A DNA stretch of 64,000 nucleotides from Lysobacter sp. M2-1 (lineage in GTDB: Bacteria; Pseudomonadota; Gammaproteobacteria; Xanthomonadales; Xanthomonadaceae): NCBI RefSeq assembly GCF_022662495.1, contig NZ_JAKPBU010000001.1, forward strand, positions 806,001 to 870,000. Reading direction: 5' to 3'. The position numbers were made by a program, and so were the translations under genes. This document shows positions 18,116 to 27,900 of the stretch, piece by piece. Below the pieces are notes generated by a model. The model saw only the letters and a list, made by a program, of their open reading frames with translations, was not told the DNA's origin and did not search any database. Each line of letters opens with the position of its first letter. Positions within the stretch are counted from its first letter, which is position 1.

Positions 18116-19801
18116 TCATCGCCTGCGCGTTTTGTCGCGGCGCGGCCATGCCGCCAGCAGCGCCCACAGTCCACCGATGCCGGCGATCCAGGCCGAGACC
18201 GGCAGCGACAGCAGCCGGGGTCCGGCGGCTTCGAGCGCATACAGCACTGCCGCCGCGATCAGCAGCCCGGTGCCCAGCACCGCGGCGACCACGCGCTTCT
18301 GGCCTTCGCGCGCCACCCGCGCCAGCTCGGCGAGGTCGCGCGAACGCATCTGCAGTTCGTGCCGGCCTTCGACCTGCTGGGTGAGCCAGGCATGCAGCAG
18401 CCGCGGCATGTCCGGCGCATGCGTGATCAGTTCCGGCAGGCGCTTGCGGAACTCGGCGGCCAGGCGCTGCGGGCTGTAGCGCTCCACCAGGATGCGCTCG
18501 AGCACCGGCCGCGCCACCGCCCAGATGTCGAGCTTCGGATCCAGCTGCCGGCCCACGCCCTCGATGTTGAGCAGCGTCTTCTGCAGCAGGATCAGTTGCG
18601 GCTGCAGGGTCAGCTCGTAGCGCTGCGCGGTGCGGAACAGTTTCATCAGCACTTCGGCCAGCGAGATCTCGCTCAGCGGCCGGGTGAAGTACGGCTCGCA
18701 GACGCCGCGCGTCGCCGCTTCCAGCTCGTCGATGCGGATGTGCGAGGGCATCCATCCTGCCTGCACGTGCAGTTCGGCGATGCGCCGGTAGTCGCGGTTG
18801 AAGATCGCCATGAAGTTCTCGGCGAGGTAGTACTGATCCTCGCTCGAGAGCTGGCCCATGATGCCGAAATCCAGGGCGATGAAGCGCGGATTGTCCTTGC
18901 GCGTCGCATCGACCCAGATGTTGCCGGCGTGGGCGTCGGCGTGGAAGAAATTGTCGCGGAACACCTGGGTGTAGAACACACGCACGCCCTTGGCCGCAAG
19001 CGCCTTGCGGTCGATCCCGGCGGCGTCCAGCGCCACGATGTCGTCGCTGGGGATGCCATGCACGCGCTCCATGGTCAGCGCGCGCTCGGCGGTATGCGAC
19101 CAGATGACTTCTGGCACGTACAGATCGGGCGAGTCCAGCCAGAAACGCCGCAGCACCGAAGCGTTGGCGCCTTCGCGCTGCAGGTCGAGTTCGGCGGCCA
19201 GCGTGTGCCGGATCTCGGCCACGATCTCGCGCGGACGGATCTTGTCGGCGCTGGGATGGGTGCGATCGACGATGCCGGCGATGTTGCTCAGCAAGGCGAT
19301 GTCGGCGGCGACCTGGCGCTCGATGCCGGGCCGCAGCACCTTGACCACGACCTCGCGTGCCGGCGCGCCGTCCGTCGCCGCCAACACCGCTGCGTGTACC
19401 TGTGCGATCGAGGCCGACGCCAGCGGCGTGGTGTCGAAGGCCGTGAACGCTTCGCTGACCGGACGCCCAAGCGCCTGTTCCACGATTCTGCGTGCGGCTT
19501 CGCCATCGAATGGGGCTACCCGATCCTGCAGCAGCGCGAGCTCGTCGGCCACGTCCGGCGGCACCAGGTCGCGCCGGGTGGACAGGATCTGGCCGAACTT
19601 GACGAAGATCGGGCCCAGTTCCTGCAGCGCCATGCGCAAGCGCACGCCGCGTGGCATCGCCTCGACCTCGGCCGAAGCGCGCGGCACGAACGGCCGCATC
19701 AGCCTCAGCCAGCGCTCGGCCGGCGTATCGTCCAGCAGCGCATCCAGCCGATACCGCAACAGCACCCGGCCGATGCGCGCTGCGCGCAGCAGGGAACTCA
19801 C
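18116..19801 (-). CDS. ubiB: Ubiquinone biosynthesis kinase-like protein UbiB
   Basis: A 561-residue ABC1/ADCK-type atypical kinase. It has the family KxGQ motif in [13 protein letters not shown] near residue 71, a VVKVLRPG lysine block near 158, and ADAHAGNIW with LDFGIMG in the active site. Two hydrophobic C-terminal helices act as a membrane anchor. UbiB's ATPase activity helps aerobic ubiquinone synthesis, probably by extracting lipid intermediates. It starts at a GTG that overlaps the ubiJ stop codon (GTGA), so the pair is translationally coupled. ubiE is not in the window. Confidence 0.95.
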   Translation of the reverse strand: MSSLLRAARIGRVLLRYRLDALLDDTPAERWLRLMRPFVPRASAEVEAMPRGVRLRMALQELGPIFVKFGQILSTRRDLVPPDVADELALLQDRVAPFDGEAARRIVEQALGRPVSEAFTAFDTTPLASASIAQVHAAVLAATDGAPAREVVVKVLRPGIERQVAADIALLSNIAGIVDRTHPSADKIRPREIVAEIRHTLAAELDLQREGANASVLRRFWLDSPDLYVPEVIWSHTAERALTMERVHGIPSDDIVALDAAGIDRKALAAKGVRVFYTQVFRDNFFHADAHAGNIWVDATRKDNPRFIALDFGIMGQLSSEDQYYLAENFMAIFNRDYRRIAELHVQAGWMPSHIRIDELEAATRGVCEPYFTRPLSEISLAEVLMKLFRTAQRYELTLQPQLILLQKTLLNIEGVGRQLDPKLDIWAVARPVLERILVERYSPQRLAAEFRKRLPELITHAPDMPRLLHAWLTQQVEGRHELQMRSRDLAELARVAREGQKRVVAAVLGTGLLIAAAVLYALEAAGPRLLSLPVSAWIAGIGGLWALLAAWPRRDKTRRR

Positions 19802-20424
19802 TTGCCAGCCCCGAGTCGGGCAACGCGTGCGGCCATGCGTTCGACATCGTCGCGAAGCGCGTCCACATCGTCGTGGAACGCTTCGAGCTCGGCCTTCGGC
19901 ACGATGTCGCGCGATTCCTCGGTCAGGTATTCGGCCGCCACTTCGGCGCTGTTGCCGGCGAACGTCCTGGCCTGCCGCAACGCTGCGGCGAAGGCATTGG
20001 CGACCTGCACCCCGATCACGTCGCCGAGCACCGCCGCGAACGGCCGCTGCCAGTCGGGGTCGAAATTCGCGGCCAGCTTCTGCAGCCGCCGCGCGAGCTC
20101 CGCATCGCCTTCGATCCGCAGCTTGCCCACCGGCGGCGCGGCGTCGTTGCGAAAGAACGGCAGCTGCGAGAGCAGGCCGCCGAGCGTGCTGCGCACCGAC
20201 AGGTCGGGTTCGCCTTGCGTGGCGACCGGGCCGACCGCCAGGCGTTCATCCTCGACCGTCACCTGCAGTGCCATCGCGGGCGATTCGAGCCGGATCGCGA
20301 TCCGCTGCCCTTCCAGCGCAGCCACCGCGCGCTGCGCTTCCTCGTCCAGCGACACGGCCCGGTTGAGCGCGGCTTCCAGCGCGCGACCGGCAAGGGGCTT
20401 CCAGCTGAGTGGCGCGGTATTCAT
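19798..20424 (-). CDS. ubiJ: Ubiquinone biosynthesis accessory factor UbiJ
   Basis: 208 residues (E. coli UbiJ 201). An SCP2-type lipid-binding domain fills the first 120 or so residues, and a C-terminal helix ([19 protein letters not shown]) is the likely coiled coil for UbiK interaction. UbiJ scaffolds the soluble Ubi complex and carries the hydrophobic intermediate. The placement directly before ubiB with a 4-base overlap is the classical order and supports the call. Confidence 0.93.
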   Translation of the reverse strand: MNTAPLSWKPLAGRALEAALNRAVSLDEEAQRAVAALEGQRIAIRLESPAMALQVTVEDERLAVGPVATQGEPDLSVRSTLGGLLSQLPFFRNDAAPPVGKLRIEGDAELARRLQKLAANFDPDWQRPFAAVLGDVIGVQVANAFAAALRQARTFAGNSAEVAAEYLTEESRDIVPKAELEAFHDDVDALRDDVERMAARVARLGAGK

Positions 20425-20500
20425 GCGGGCATTGTAGGGCGCCGCGATCGGCCCCGACTGCCGTGCCGCTCCAACGCGCCGCAGCGCGCCAGGAGACCCA

Positions 20501-21508
20501 TCAACCGCGCGATGTTCTCCCCCGGAAAGTTTCCGCCAGGCGCCCCAGCCCCTCCGCCATCGACACCCACGGCACATAGCCGAAATCACGCGTTGCAGGG
20601 GCCATGTCGTACCAATGCGCAGTACTCAACTGCTCCGCCAGGAAGCGCGTCATCGGCGGTTCGCCGCGCAGGCGCAGCAGCGGCCACAGCGTTTCGCAGG
20701 CCGCCCCGATCGCGTAAGCCACACCGAAGGGCAGGGTCTTGTGCACCTCGGGTGCACCGGCGGCACGCAGCAGGGCGTTGAGCAGCTCGCGCATCGGCAT
20801 CGGTTCGCCGTTGCTGATGAAGTAGGCACGGCCCGCACAGGATGCGCCGGGAGCAAGGTGCTCGAAGGCGTCGAAGTGGGCCTGCGCGGCATTGTCGATA
20901 TAGGTGCAGTCGACCAGGTTGTCGCCGCTGCCGACGATCCGCAGCCGCCCGCTGCGCGCGCGCTCGACCAGGCGCGGCAGGATCTGGTTGTCGCCCGGAC
21001 CCCAGATCAGGCGCGGGCGCAGCGCGATGGTCGCCAGCGACGCATCATTGGCGGCCAGCACCGCCTGCTCGGCGATCAGCTTGGTGATCGCATACGGCGC
21101 CTTGAACCCCGATCCGTAGGGCACGCTGTCGGCCGTGCCGCCTTCGACCGGATGGGTCGCGCGATGGGTCACGCTCGGCGTCGAGGTGTAGACGAGCCTG
21201 CCGATACGGCGTGCGCGGCAGGCATCGAGCACGTTCTGCGTGCCGAGCACATTGGCCCGGTGATAGTCCTCGTACGCGCCCCATGCGCCCGCCTTTGCGG
21301 CATTGTGGAAGACCGCTTCGGCGCCGTCCGTCGCCGCCATCACGGCGTCGCGATCGGCCAGATCGCCGCGCAGCTGGCGCACGCCCAGCGCCTCGAGTTC
21401 CGGGTAATGGCCGCGATTGAAGCTGGCGACTTCGTGGCCGCGCGCGACCAGCCCGCGACACAGGGCCTGGCCGAGGAAACCGCCTCCTCCGGTGACCAGG
21501 ATCTTCAA
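20501..21508 (-). CDS. oleD: OleD, 2-alkyl-3-ketoalkanoic acid reductase
   Basis: A 335-residue extended SDR. It starts with [12 protein letters not shown] (NADPH-binding GxxGxxG, residues 7-13) and has a YAITK catalytic Tyr/Lys pair. OleD reduces the 2-alkyl-3-ketoacid made by OleA to the beta-hydroxy acid that OleC then cyclises. Translation begins at TTG, overlapping the oleC stop codon by four bases (TTGA), which decides the start and implies coupling. Order in transcription is oleB-oleC-oleD. Confidence 0.93.
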   Translation of the reverse strand: MKILVTGGGGFLGQALCRGLVARGHEVASFNRGHYPELEALGVRQLRGDLADRDAVMAATDGAEAVFHNAAKAGAWGAYEDYHRANVLGTQNVLDACRARRIGRLVYTSTPSVTHRATHPVEGGTADSVPYGSGFKAPYAITKLIAEQAVLAANDASLATIALRPRLIWGPGDNQILPRLVERARSGRLRIVGSGDNLVDCTYIDNAAQAHFDAFEHLAPGASCAGRAYFISNGEPMPMRELLNALLRAAGAPEVHKTLPFGVAYAIGAACETLWPLLRLRGEPPMTRFLAEQLSTAHWYDMAPATRDFGYVPWVSMAEGLGRLAETFRGRTSRG

Positions 21509-23163
21509 GCGCCCCCTCCCCCGGCCAAGGACTGTTTCGCCGCCCATGCCGCCAGCTTCTCGCGGCCGATCTTGGCGTTGTGGCGGATATCGACGGGAAA
21601 CGGCTTCGGATAGCGCAGGAAACGCGCGACCTTCGCGGTGTGTACCTGGCCGTCGGCGAGGTGCCGCAGCTCCGAGGCGATGCGCGGCCACTGCGCGGCA
21701 TCGACGCCCGATTCCAGTTCGACGCACAGCACCGGCAGCTGCGCACCTGGTTGCCCCACGCCCACCAGCGCAGTACGCCGGACGTGCGGATGGGTGTTGA
21801 ACACCGGCTCCACCTGCTCGGTGCACAGCGTCGTCGATCCATCCACGACCACGCGCTGCGACTTGCGTCCGCAGAACCACAGCCGGCCTTCGCCATCGAT
21901 CCAGCCCAGGTCGCCCATGCGGTGGACGATGCGGCCGCCGCCATTGGAGCGCTCGCGGATCTTAGCCAGGCGCGTCTGCGCGTCGCGATGGAAGTAGCTG
22001 TCGGTCGCCGTCGGTCCGGCCACGGTGATCTCGCCGACCTGTCCAGGCTTCAACTCGACGGCGTCGCCCCAGGTTTCGATGGGGGCATCGGTGATCGCGA
22101 TGATCCGCACCTCGTTCGGCGGCACCGGCCTGCCGACGCAGGTGCCGCGACCGCGCTCGGTGTCTTCGCGCGTCCGGCTCAACTCACGGCCCTCGATGAC
22201 CGCGACCGGCAGGCATTCGGTCGCACCGTAGGGCGTCCAGAATTGCGCGTCGTCAGGCAGCAGCGACTGCATCCTTGCCACCACGTCGGCCGGTACCGGC
22301 GCGCCGGCGGAGGTGATGCGCCTGACCGTGGGCAACGGCGCGCCATGCTCGGCCAGCACCCGCATCAGCGCGGGCGAGCCGAACAGCTGATCCACGCCGA
22401 AACGGGCGATGGCCGCGTGCAGCTTGCGCGGATCGGCCTTCGCGGGTCGGGTGGGATCCATGTCGGGGATGATCGAAGTCAACCCCAGCGCTGGGTCGAA
22501 CAGCGCGAACGGCGGGAAGGTCGGCAGGTCGACCCCGCCGGGCGCGAAGCCGAACGCGCTGCGCATCATGTCGATCTGGGCGACGAAATGGCGATGGCGA
22601 TAGACCACGCCCTTGGGCACCCCGGTCGAGCCGCTGGTGAACAGGATCGCGGCCACTTCGTCCGGCGCGGTGTCGGCGAGCTGCGCCGTTGCGCCGGCGC
22701 CACTGCGCTCGACTTCGGCCAACGTGGTGTCGGCCAGCCAGGCGCGTGCGCCGGTGGTAACGCGGATCCGCGCCGAGCGCGCCCATCTCAAAAGCATGCG
22801 CGCGAGGTGCGCCAGCGGAATGCCGATGAACGCCTCCGGCTGCGCCTCGTCTAGGCACTGCTTGAGCGCCCGTTTGTCGATGCCCGGGTCCACCAGCACC
22901 GGCACCGCACCGGCCTTGAACAGCGCGAACATCAGCAGGAAGAACTCTGGCGTCGGCCGCACCATCACCACTGCGCGCGTGCCACGCACGATGCCGGATC
23001 TGATCAGGCCTGCGGCAATGGCGTCGCTGCGCGCATCCAGCTGCGCGTAGGTGAGCGCGATGTCGTAGCGCCCGCCGCGCCCTGGGCAGCGCATCGCCAC
23101 CTGGTCGGGGCGTTCGCGCGCCAGCCGCGGCAGCGCGGCGGCGATGTTGCACGGCTCGCTCAT
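21505..23163 (-). CDS. oleC: OleC, beta-lactone synthetase
   Basis: A 552-residue member of the acyl/aryl-CoA ligase (ANL) superfamily. The ATP-binding P-loop [11 protein letters not shown] is near 173-183, YGATE near 320, and a C-terminal RKSQRV hinge/lysine region is present. In the olefin pathway OleC uses ATP to convert the 2-alkyl-3-hydroxyalkanoic acid to a beta-lactone. The ATG at 23163 ([15 protein letters not shown]) begins the conserved region. The frame continues upstream through oleB but is not coding there. Confidence 0.95.
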   Translation of the reverse strand: MSEPCNIAAALPRLARERPDQVAMRCPGRGGRYDIALTYAQLDARSDAIAAGLIRSGIVRGTRAVVMVRPTPEFFLLMFALFKAGAVPVLVDPGIDKRALKQCLDEAQPEAFIGIPLAHLARMLLRWARSARIRVTTGARAWLADTTLAEVERSGAGATAQLADTAPDEVAAILFTSGSTGVPKGVVYRHRHFVAQIDMMRSAFGFAPGGVDLPTFPPFALFDPALGLTSIIPDMDPTRPAKADPRKLHAAIARFGVDQLFGSPALMRVLAEHGAPLPTVRRITSAGAPVPADVVARMQSLLPDDAQFWTPYGATECLPVAVIEGRELSRTREDTERGRGTCVGRPVPPNEVRIIAITDAPIETWGDAVELKPGQVGEITVAGPTATDSYFHRDAQTRLAKIRERSNGGGRIVHRMGDLGWIDGEGRLWFCGRKSQRVVVDGSTTLCTEQVEPVFNTHPHVRRTALVGVGQPGAQLPVLCVELESGVDAAQWPRIASELRHLADGQVHTAKVARFLRYPKPFPVDIRHNAKIGREKLAAWAAKQSLAGGGGA

Positions 23164-23171
23164 GTATTCAT

Positions 23172-23242
23172 TGTAGGTCGGGCCTACGTGGCTGACGCTT
23201 GATTGCCGCGCATGCGCGTCGGGGACGTAGCCCCCACCTACA
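23172..23242. repeat. GTAG-type REP-like inverted pair on the oleB stop
   Basis: TGTAGGT (23172-23178) and its inverse ACCTACA (23236-23242) bracket the oleB-oleC gap. Each end is part of a small palindrome-like unit (GTAGGTCGGGCCTAC; on the minus strand GTAGGTGGGGGCTAC). They resemble the GTAG REP elements of Stenotrophomonas and Xanthomonas. The minus-strand unit contains the oleB stop codon. Confidence 0.5.
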
Positions 23243-24155
23243 GCGGATTCGCATCGAGGAATGCCCGGATCGCCGGCACCAGCACTGAGTGCTTGTCCTC
23301 CAGGACGTAATGGTTCGCGTCCTCGAACGCGTGGACTTCGGCGCGCGGCAAGGCACGGGCGAAACCTTCCAGGAAGTGCCGGTCGAACACGAAGTCGCGC
23401 AATCCCCAGCCGATGAAGGCCGGTCGGTCGGCGAATTCGGGCAGCCGGCGCCCCGCCTGCTCCACCAGATCCCACGCACGATCGCCGGCAGCCAGCGGGA
23501 TGTCCTGCATGAAACGCAGGGTCGCGATCCGGTGCGCCCAGTTGTCGTATGGCGCCACGTAGGCGCGTCGCACGGCGCGCGGCATCCGCCGCTCCACGCC
23601 GACGAACGAAGCCCCCGACGAGAACGCATTGAACGCACGGATGATGAAGCCGCCGAACCTCGAATCGCGGCCCAGCGACAGCTGCCACGGCATCGGCTTC
23701 GCCGCCGGCAGGGGGAACGCGGCGGTATTGGTGATGACCAGTCGCCGCACCTGGGCGGCGTGCGCCAACGCCCAGCCGAAGCCGATCATCCCGCCCCAGT
23801 CGTGTACCGCCAGCGTCACCGGCGTTGCATCGTCGATGCCTGCGTGCCGCAGCAATGCTTCCAGGTCGTCGATCCGCGACTGCAGCGTGTAGTCGTAGCG
23901 CGGCGATGCGGTGTTCGCATCGTCCGGCTTGTCGCTCAGCCCCATCCCGACATGGTCCGGCACGATGCAGCGGTACCTGTCGGACAGCCCGGACACCAGA
24001 TGCCGCCAGTAATAGCTCCACGACGGATTGCCATGCAGCATGACAACCACCTCACCCGCGCGCGGGCCTTCGTCGAGGTACGACATCGCGATGCCGGGCC
24101 GCACTTCGAAACGCCGCGGCGTGAATGGATAGTCCGGGAGAAGCGGTGGGTTCAT
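23238..24155 (-). CDS. oleB: OleB, beta-lactone decarboxylase
   Basis: A 305-residue alpha/beta hydrolase of the haloalkane dehalogenase type. It has HGNPSWSYYWR (oxyanion region), the nucleophile Asp in VHDWGG near residue 118, and a late His in EDANHYVLED near 277. OleB decarboxylates the beta-lactone to the final cis-olefin. The ATG at 24155 starts MNPPLLPDYPF; an upstream in-frame start adds 15 residues with no conserved character. Upstream, only 81 bases separate it from the phospholipase D-like gene of the membrane-stress module, and I see no hairpin between them, so it may be read from that operon. Confidence 0.94.
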   Translation of the reverse strand: MNPPLLPDYPFTPRRFEVRPGIAMSYLDEGPRAGEVVVMLHGNPSWSYYWRHLVSGLSDRYRCIVPDHVGMGLSDKPDDANTASPRYDYTLQSRIDDLEALLRHAGIDDATPVTLAVHDWGGMIGFGWALAHAAQVRRLVITNTAAFPLPAAKPMPWQLSLGRDSRFGGFIIRAFNAFSSGASFVGVERRMPRAVRRAYVAPYDNWAHRIATLRFMQDIPLAAGDRAWDLVEQAGRRLPEFADRPAFIGWGLRDFVFDRHFLEGFARALPRAEVHAFEDANHYVLEDKHSVLVPAIRAFLDANPL

Positions 24156-24236
24156 CGAGACGGGCTTAAAGACACGGACGGGCATCGGGCAGGACCGCAA
24201 AGGATACGGCAGGCGAACATCCGCATTGGCAGCGTG

Positions 24237-24935
24237 TCAGCTCAGGCCGCTGCCTGCGAACTCCGCCCACAGCGCATCGAAGCGTCCGGCGAACCAGCCC
24301 ACCAGCTTCGCGTCGTCGGTGACCACCAGGTTCTCCTCGTTGCGGTCGGTGGCGCTACGAGTCCAGTTGAAGCTGCCGTTGGCCAGCAGACGGCCGTCGA
24401 ACAGGGCGAACTTGTGGTGCATGTGGAAGGGAGTGTCATCCAGACGCACGGCGATCCCGGCGCGGTGCAGGCGAGCGACGTCGCTGCCTTCGTCGAAGCG
24501 CTTTTCGTTGTCGGTGAGTACACGCACCAGGACCCCACGCGCATGACAGTCCAGGATCTCCTGGGCCAGGCGGTCGTCGGAAATGGTGAACACGCAGATG
24601 TCCAGGCTGCGCCGTGCAGAGCGACACAGCTCGCGCAGCTTGCGCAGGCAGGCATCGCCGGGGGCGAAATAGGCTTGCGAAACCGTGGGCGACGGGGTCG
24701 CGGCGGCATCGAGCGTCTTCACCACCTGTTCCAGCCAGTGGAGCGCCTCGAGCGTACGTGCGGGCTGTTCGAGCATCAGCTCGCGGGCAAGGTCAAAGGC
24801 GCGGTTGCGCAGGTAGCGCACCCTGTCGATACCGGCGCCGGCGCCGATCTCGCGCAGTCCGAATTTCTCGCCATTGTCCAGCGACAGGTCGGCGAAGGTT
24901 TCACGAAGCCTGCGATCGAGTTCGACGAATTCCAT
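24237..24935 (-). CDS. Phospholipase D-like single-HKD protein
   Basis: 232 residues. The C-terminal half is one PLD domain: FAPGDACLRKLRELCRSAR, then ILDCHARGVLVRVLTDNEK, then HHKFALFD (HxKx4D) and GSFNWTRSATDRNEEN. With a single HKD motif it should act as a homodimer, like Nuc nuclease or mitoPLD, and could hydrolyse phospholipids such as cardiolipin or nucleic acid. The N-terminal 90 residues are helical and of unknown role. There is no signal peptide, so it is cytoplasmic. It is the last gene of the PspA-flotillin-AAA+ run, 29 bases after the giant ATPase. That context favours a membrane-lipid role. Confidence 0.8.
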   Translation of the reverse strand: MEFVELDRRLRETFADLSLDNGEKFGLREIGAGAGIDRVRYLRNRAFDLARELMLEQPARTLEALHWLEQVVKTLDAAATPSPTVSQAYFAPGDACLRKLRELCRSARRSLDICVFTISDDRLAQEILDCHARGVLVRVLTDNEKRFDEGSDVARLHRAGIAVRLDDTPFHMHHKFALFDGRLLANGSFNWTRSATDRNEENLVVTDDAKLVGWFAGRFDALWAEFAGSGLS

Positions 24936-24964
24936 GGAGAATGCCAGCCTGGTCGCAACCCGCG

Positions 24965-27900
24965 CTACCGCGCCAGTCGGCCTTCCAGCCGATCGGCGAA
25001 CTCGTTGAGCGCACGCTGCAGTTCGCGCTGCTGCTCGGTCATCGCGGCGCGCGTGGGCGCATCGGCGACGTCGCGCTCGCCGAATTTGCGGAACAGGTCC
25101 ACCAGCGCCTCGTTGAGCCGCACCTGACGTTCGGCATTGTCCTGCAGCCGCCCGACCAGTGGATCGAAGGCCTGCCGCAGCGAGGGACCGAGTTCTTCCA
25201 GCAGCGGGCCGAAATCGGTCGCAGCTGCTTTTGCCACCGGCTTGGCTTGCGCCTTGGCGACGCGTTCGAGCAGGACCAGCAGTTCTTCCCACGGTGCTGG
25301 CGCGGGCGCGACCTCCTTCTGCAGCGCCGATCGGCTGGCGGCCGCATCCAGGCCACGCACGCTTTCCACCAGATCGTTGAGCTGCGCGACCACGCGCGTG
25401 CCCACGTCGGCATCGCCCGCACCCATGGCCTTGTTGCGGGCGAAGTCGCGCTTGATCTGCGTCCAGCGCGCCTGCTCGGCCTCGGTCATGGTGCCGCGCA
25501 ACTCGCCCAGCTTCAGCAGGTTTTCTTCCGCCCCGCTGGTGAGCAACTGCGCCTCGCCCAGGTAGTGGTCGGTCAGCAGTTGCTGCAGCTCATCCGCGTT
25601 CATCACCGGCGAGATCTTCTCGGCCAGCTTGTTCATGTTGCGATAGCTGCCCTGCAGCTTGAACGGCGGCTCGATGCGGTAGTCGTTGGCCTGCGCCGCG
25701 CTTGCGATGTACTGCTGGTTGACCTTGTAGACCACCTCGCGCACCTGCAGCAGGCGTTCGAGCGTGGCCACGATCTCGTTCACCTCCGCCCCGCTGTAGG
25801 CATGGCCAAGCGCATTGGCGGAGAACGACTTGCCCTGGGCCTTGTCGACCAGCTTGTACAGGTCGCCCATGTCGCGCGTGGCCAATGGCGCCAGCACCGG
25901 GTTGGAGGTCAGGCTGTTTTCGATGTAGCTGAGCTTGAACGCATCCTCCATGCCGCCGAGTACGTCGCCAAGATTGTAGATGTCGGCGCGGTTGGCGAGC
26001 ATGTCGGGAATCTTGAACACCTCGCCGGACTCGGTGTAGGGGTTGCCCGCCATCACCACGCAGAACTTCCTGCCGCGCAGGTCGTAGGTGCAGGTACGGC
26101 CGTTCCACACGCCCTCGATCCGGCGCGTGCCGTCGCACAGCGAAATGAACTTCTGCAGAAACTCCGGATGCGTATGCTGGATGTCGTCCACGTACAGCAT
26201 CACGTTGTTGCCCATCTCCAGCGCCAGGTTGAGCTTTTCCAGCTCCTGGCGCGAGGTGGCGTCGGGTGCCTGTGCAGGATCGAGCGATCGCACTTCGTGG
26301 CCCAGCGCGGGACCGTTGATCTTCATGAAAACCAGGCCCAAGCGGTGCGCCACGTATTCCATCAACGTGGTCTTGCCGTAGCCGGGCGGTGAGATCAGCA
26401 TCAGCAGGCCCATCAGGTCGCTGCGCTTGCCTTCGCCGGCCGTGCCCATCTGCTTGGCGAGGTTGTCGCCGATGACGCCCAGATAGACGTCGTTGATCAG
26501 CTTGTTGCGCACGAACGAGCTCAAGGGTCGCGGCTTGAACTCCTCCAGCCGCAGGCGCCTGCGCTCGCGCGCGATGATCTGCTGCCGCAGCGCCTGGTAG
26601 CGCTGGAAACCGGGTACGAACGATTCGCGATGACGGCGCACGCGCGCCGACCAGTCGTCCACGGACAATTGCATGCGCCCTTCGACGATGCGCGGATGCT
26701 CGCCAAGCAGGCCTGTCACATGCGCATCCAGGTCGCTCTCGGTCGCCTTCGACGCGAAACGCGTATCGAGCACCAGCCATGCGGCGGCCTCGGCGGCATA
26801 GGGGGCGTGCCTGGCGAATTCGGACCGGCGTGCCAACGCCTCGACCCAGTGCATGGCCAGCGCCCAGCGTGCACCGATGCGCCCGTCGAGTCCCTCCAGC
26901 GCGGCGGAAAGGCCTTTCCACATGTGCGCAGCATCCAGTTTTTCCCGCAGTGCACTCGCAAGTTGGCTGGCGTAGCGGCTGAACACGAATTGTGGATGTT
27001 CCGCGGACAGCACCTGCACCAGATACTCGGCTGCACGCGGCATGAGCGATGGATCGATTGCCACCGCATGTCCGCTCGCGAAGGTTTCCATGGCCACCGC
27101 GACTTCCGCGCGCAACGCGCGCAGGCCATCGTCGCCGCCCAGCAGGTGTTGGATGTCGGCAGAGGTCCGGGCGCGTTCCGGCCACAACCCTGCGTCCTTC
27201 TCTTCAGCGACCTGTGACCAGTAGAGCGCCGCCCACGCCCGCGCAACTGGTTCGAATACCAGCGGTCCCGCGCTTGCGCGCAACGGCAGTAGCGCCTGCA
27301 GGATCAGCGCCGCATCGTGATCGTGAATGCCCTTTTCGTAGCCTTCGCGGTAGCGCGGCGCGGCGAAGTCCCGGAGCGTGCGTACCAGCGCTTCGGGCTG
27401 TGCGAGCTGCTGATGCAGCAGATCCAGGGTCAGGCCATCGCGATTCGCCTCTGCCGCTTCGATGATCAGTCCGGCCAGGTACTCGCCACGGTAGAGCTGC
27501 GGCGATTCCGAATCCAGCGATACCCCCCAGTACCCGCGCGCGGCATCGAGTTGGGGATCGTGCAGCGGCTCGAAGAAGTCGGTGCCGGTCAGGTGCAGGT
27601 TCAGCGCCTCGCCGCGCGGCAACAGCGTGAGGTCGAGCTCCTGCGAGTTGACGCTGAAGCGGTGGCGCGGGCCGAGCTTGATGACCTGGCCGCCTTCCTC
27701 GAAAAGCTCGCTGCGGTCGCGCAACGAGCGCACCGCCTGGTCCCGCGCGCCCTTCAAGCGCGCTTCGACGTCGTCGGCCTTGACGCTGTCCTTGAGCGCG
27801 CGCAGGCGATCGGCCAGTTCGCGCAACTTGAGGATGAGCGGGTCGCCGGCGAAGAAGGCATTGAGTTCGTCGGCGTTGGCCAAGCGCGCGGTGCGGCGGC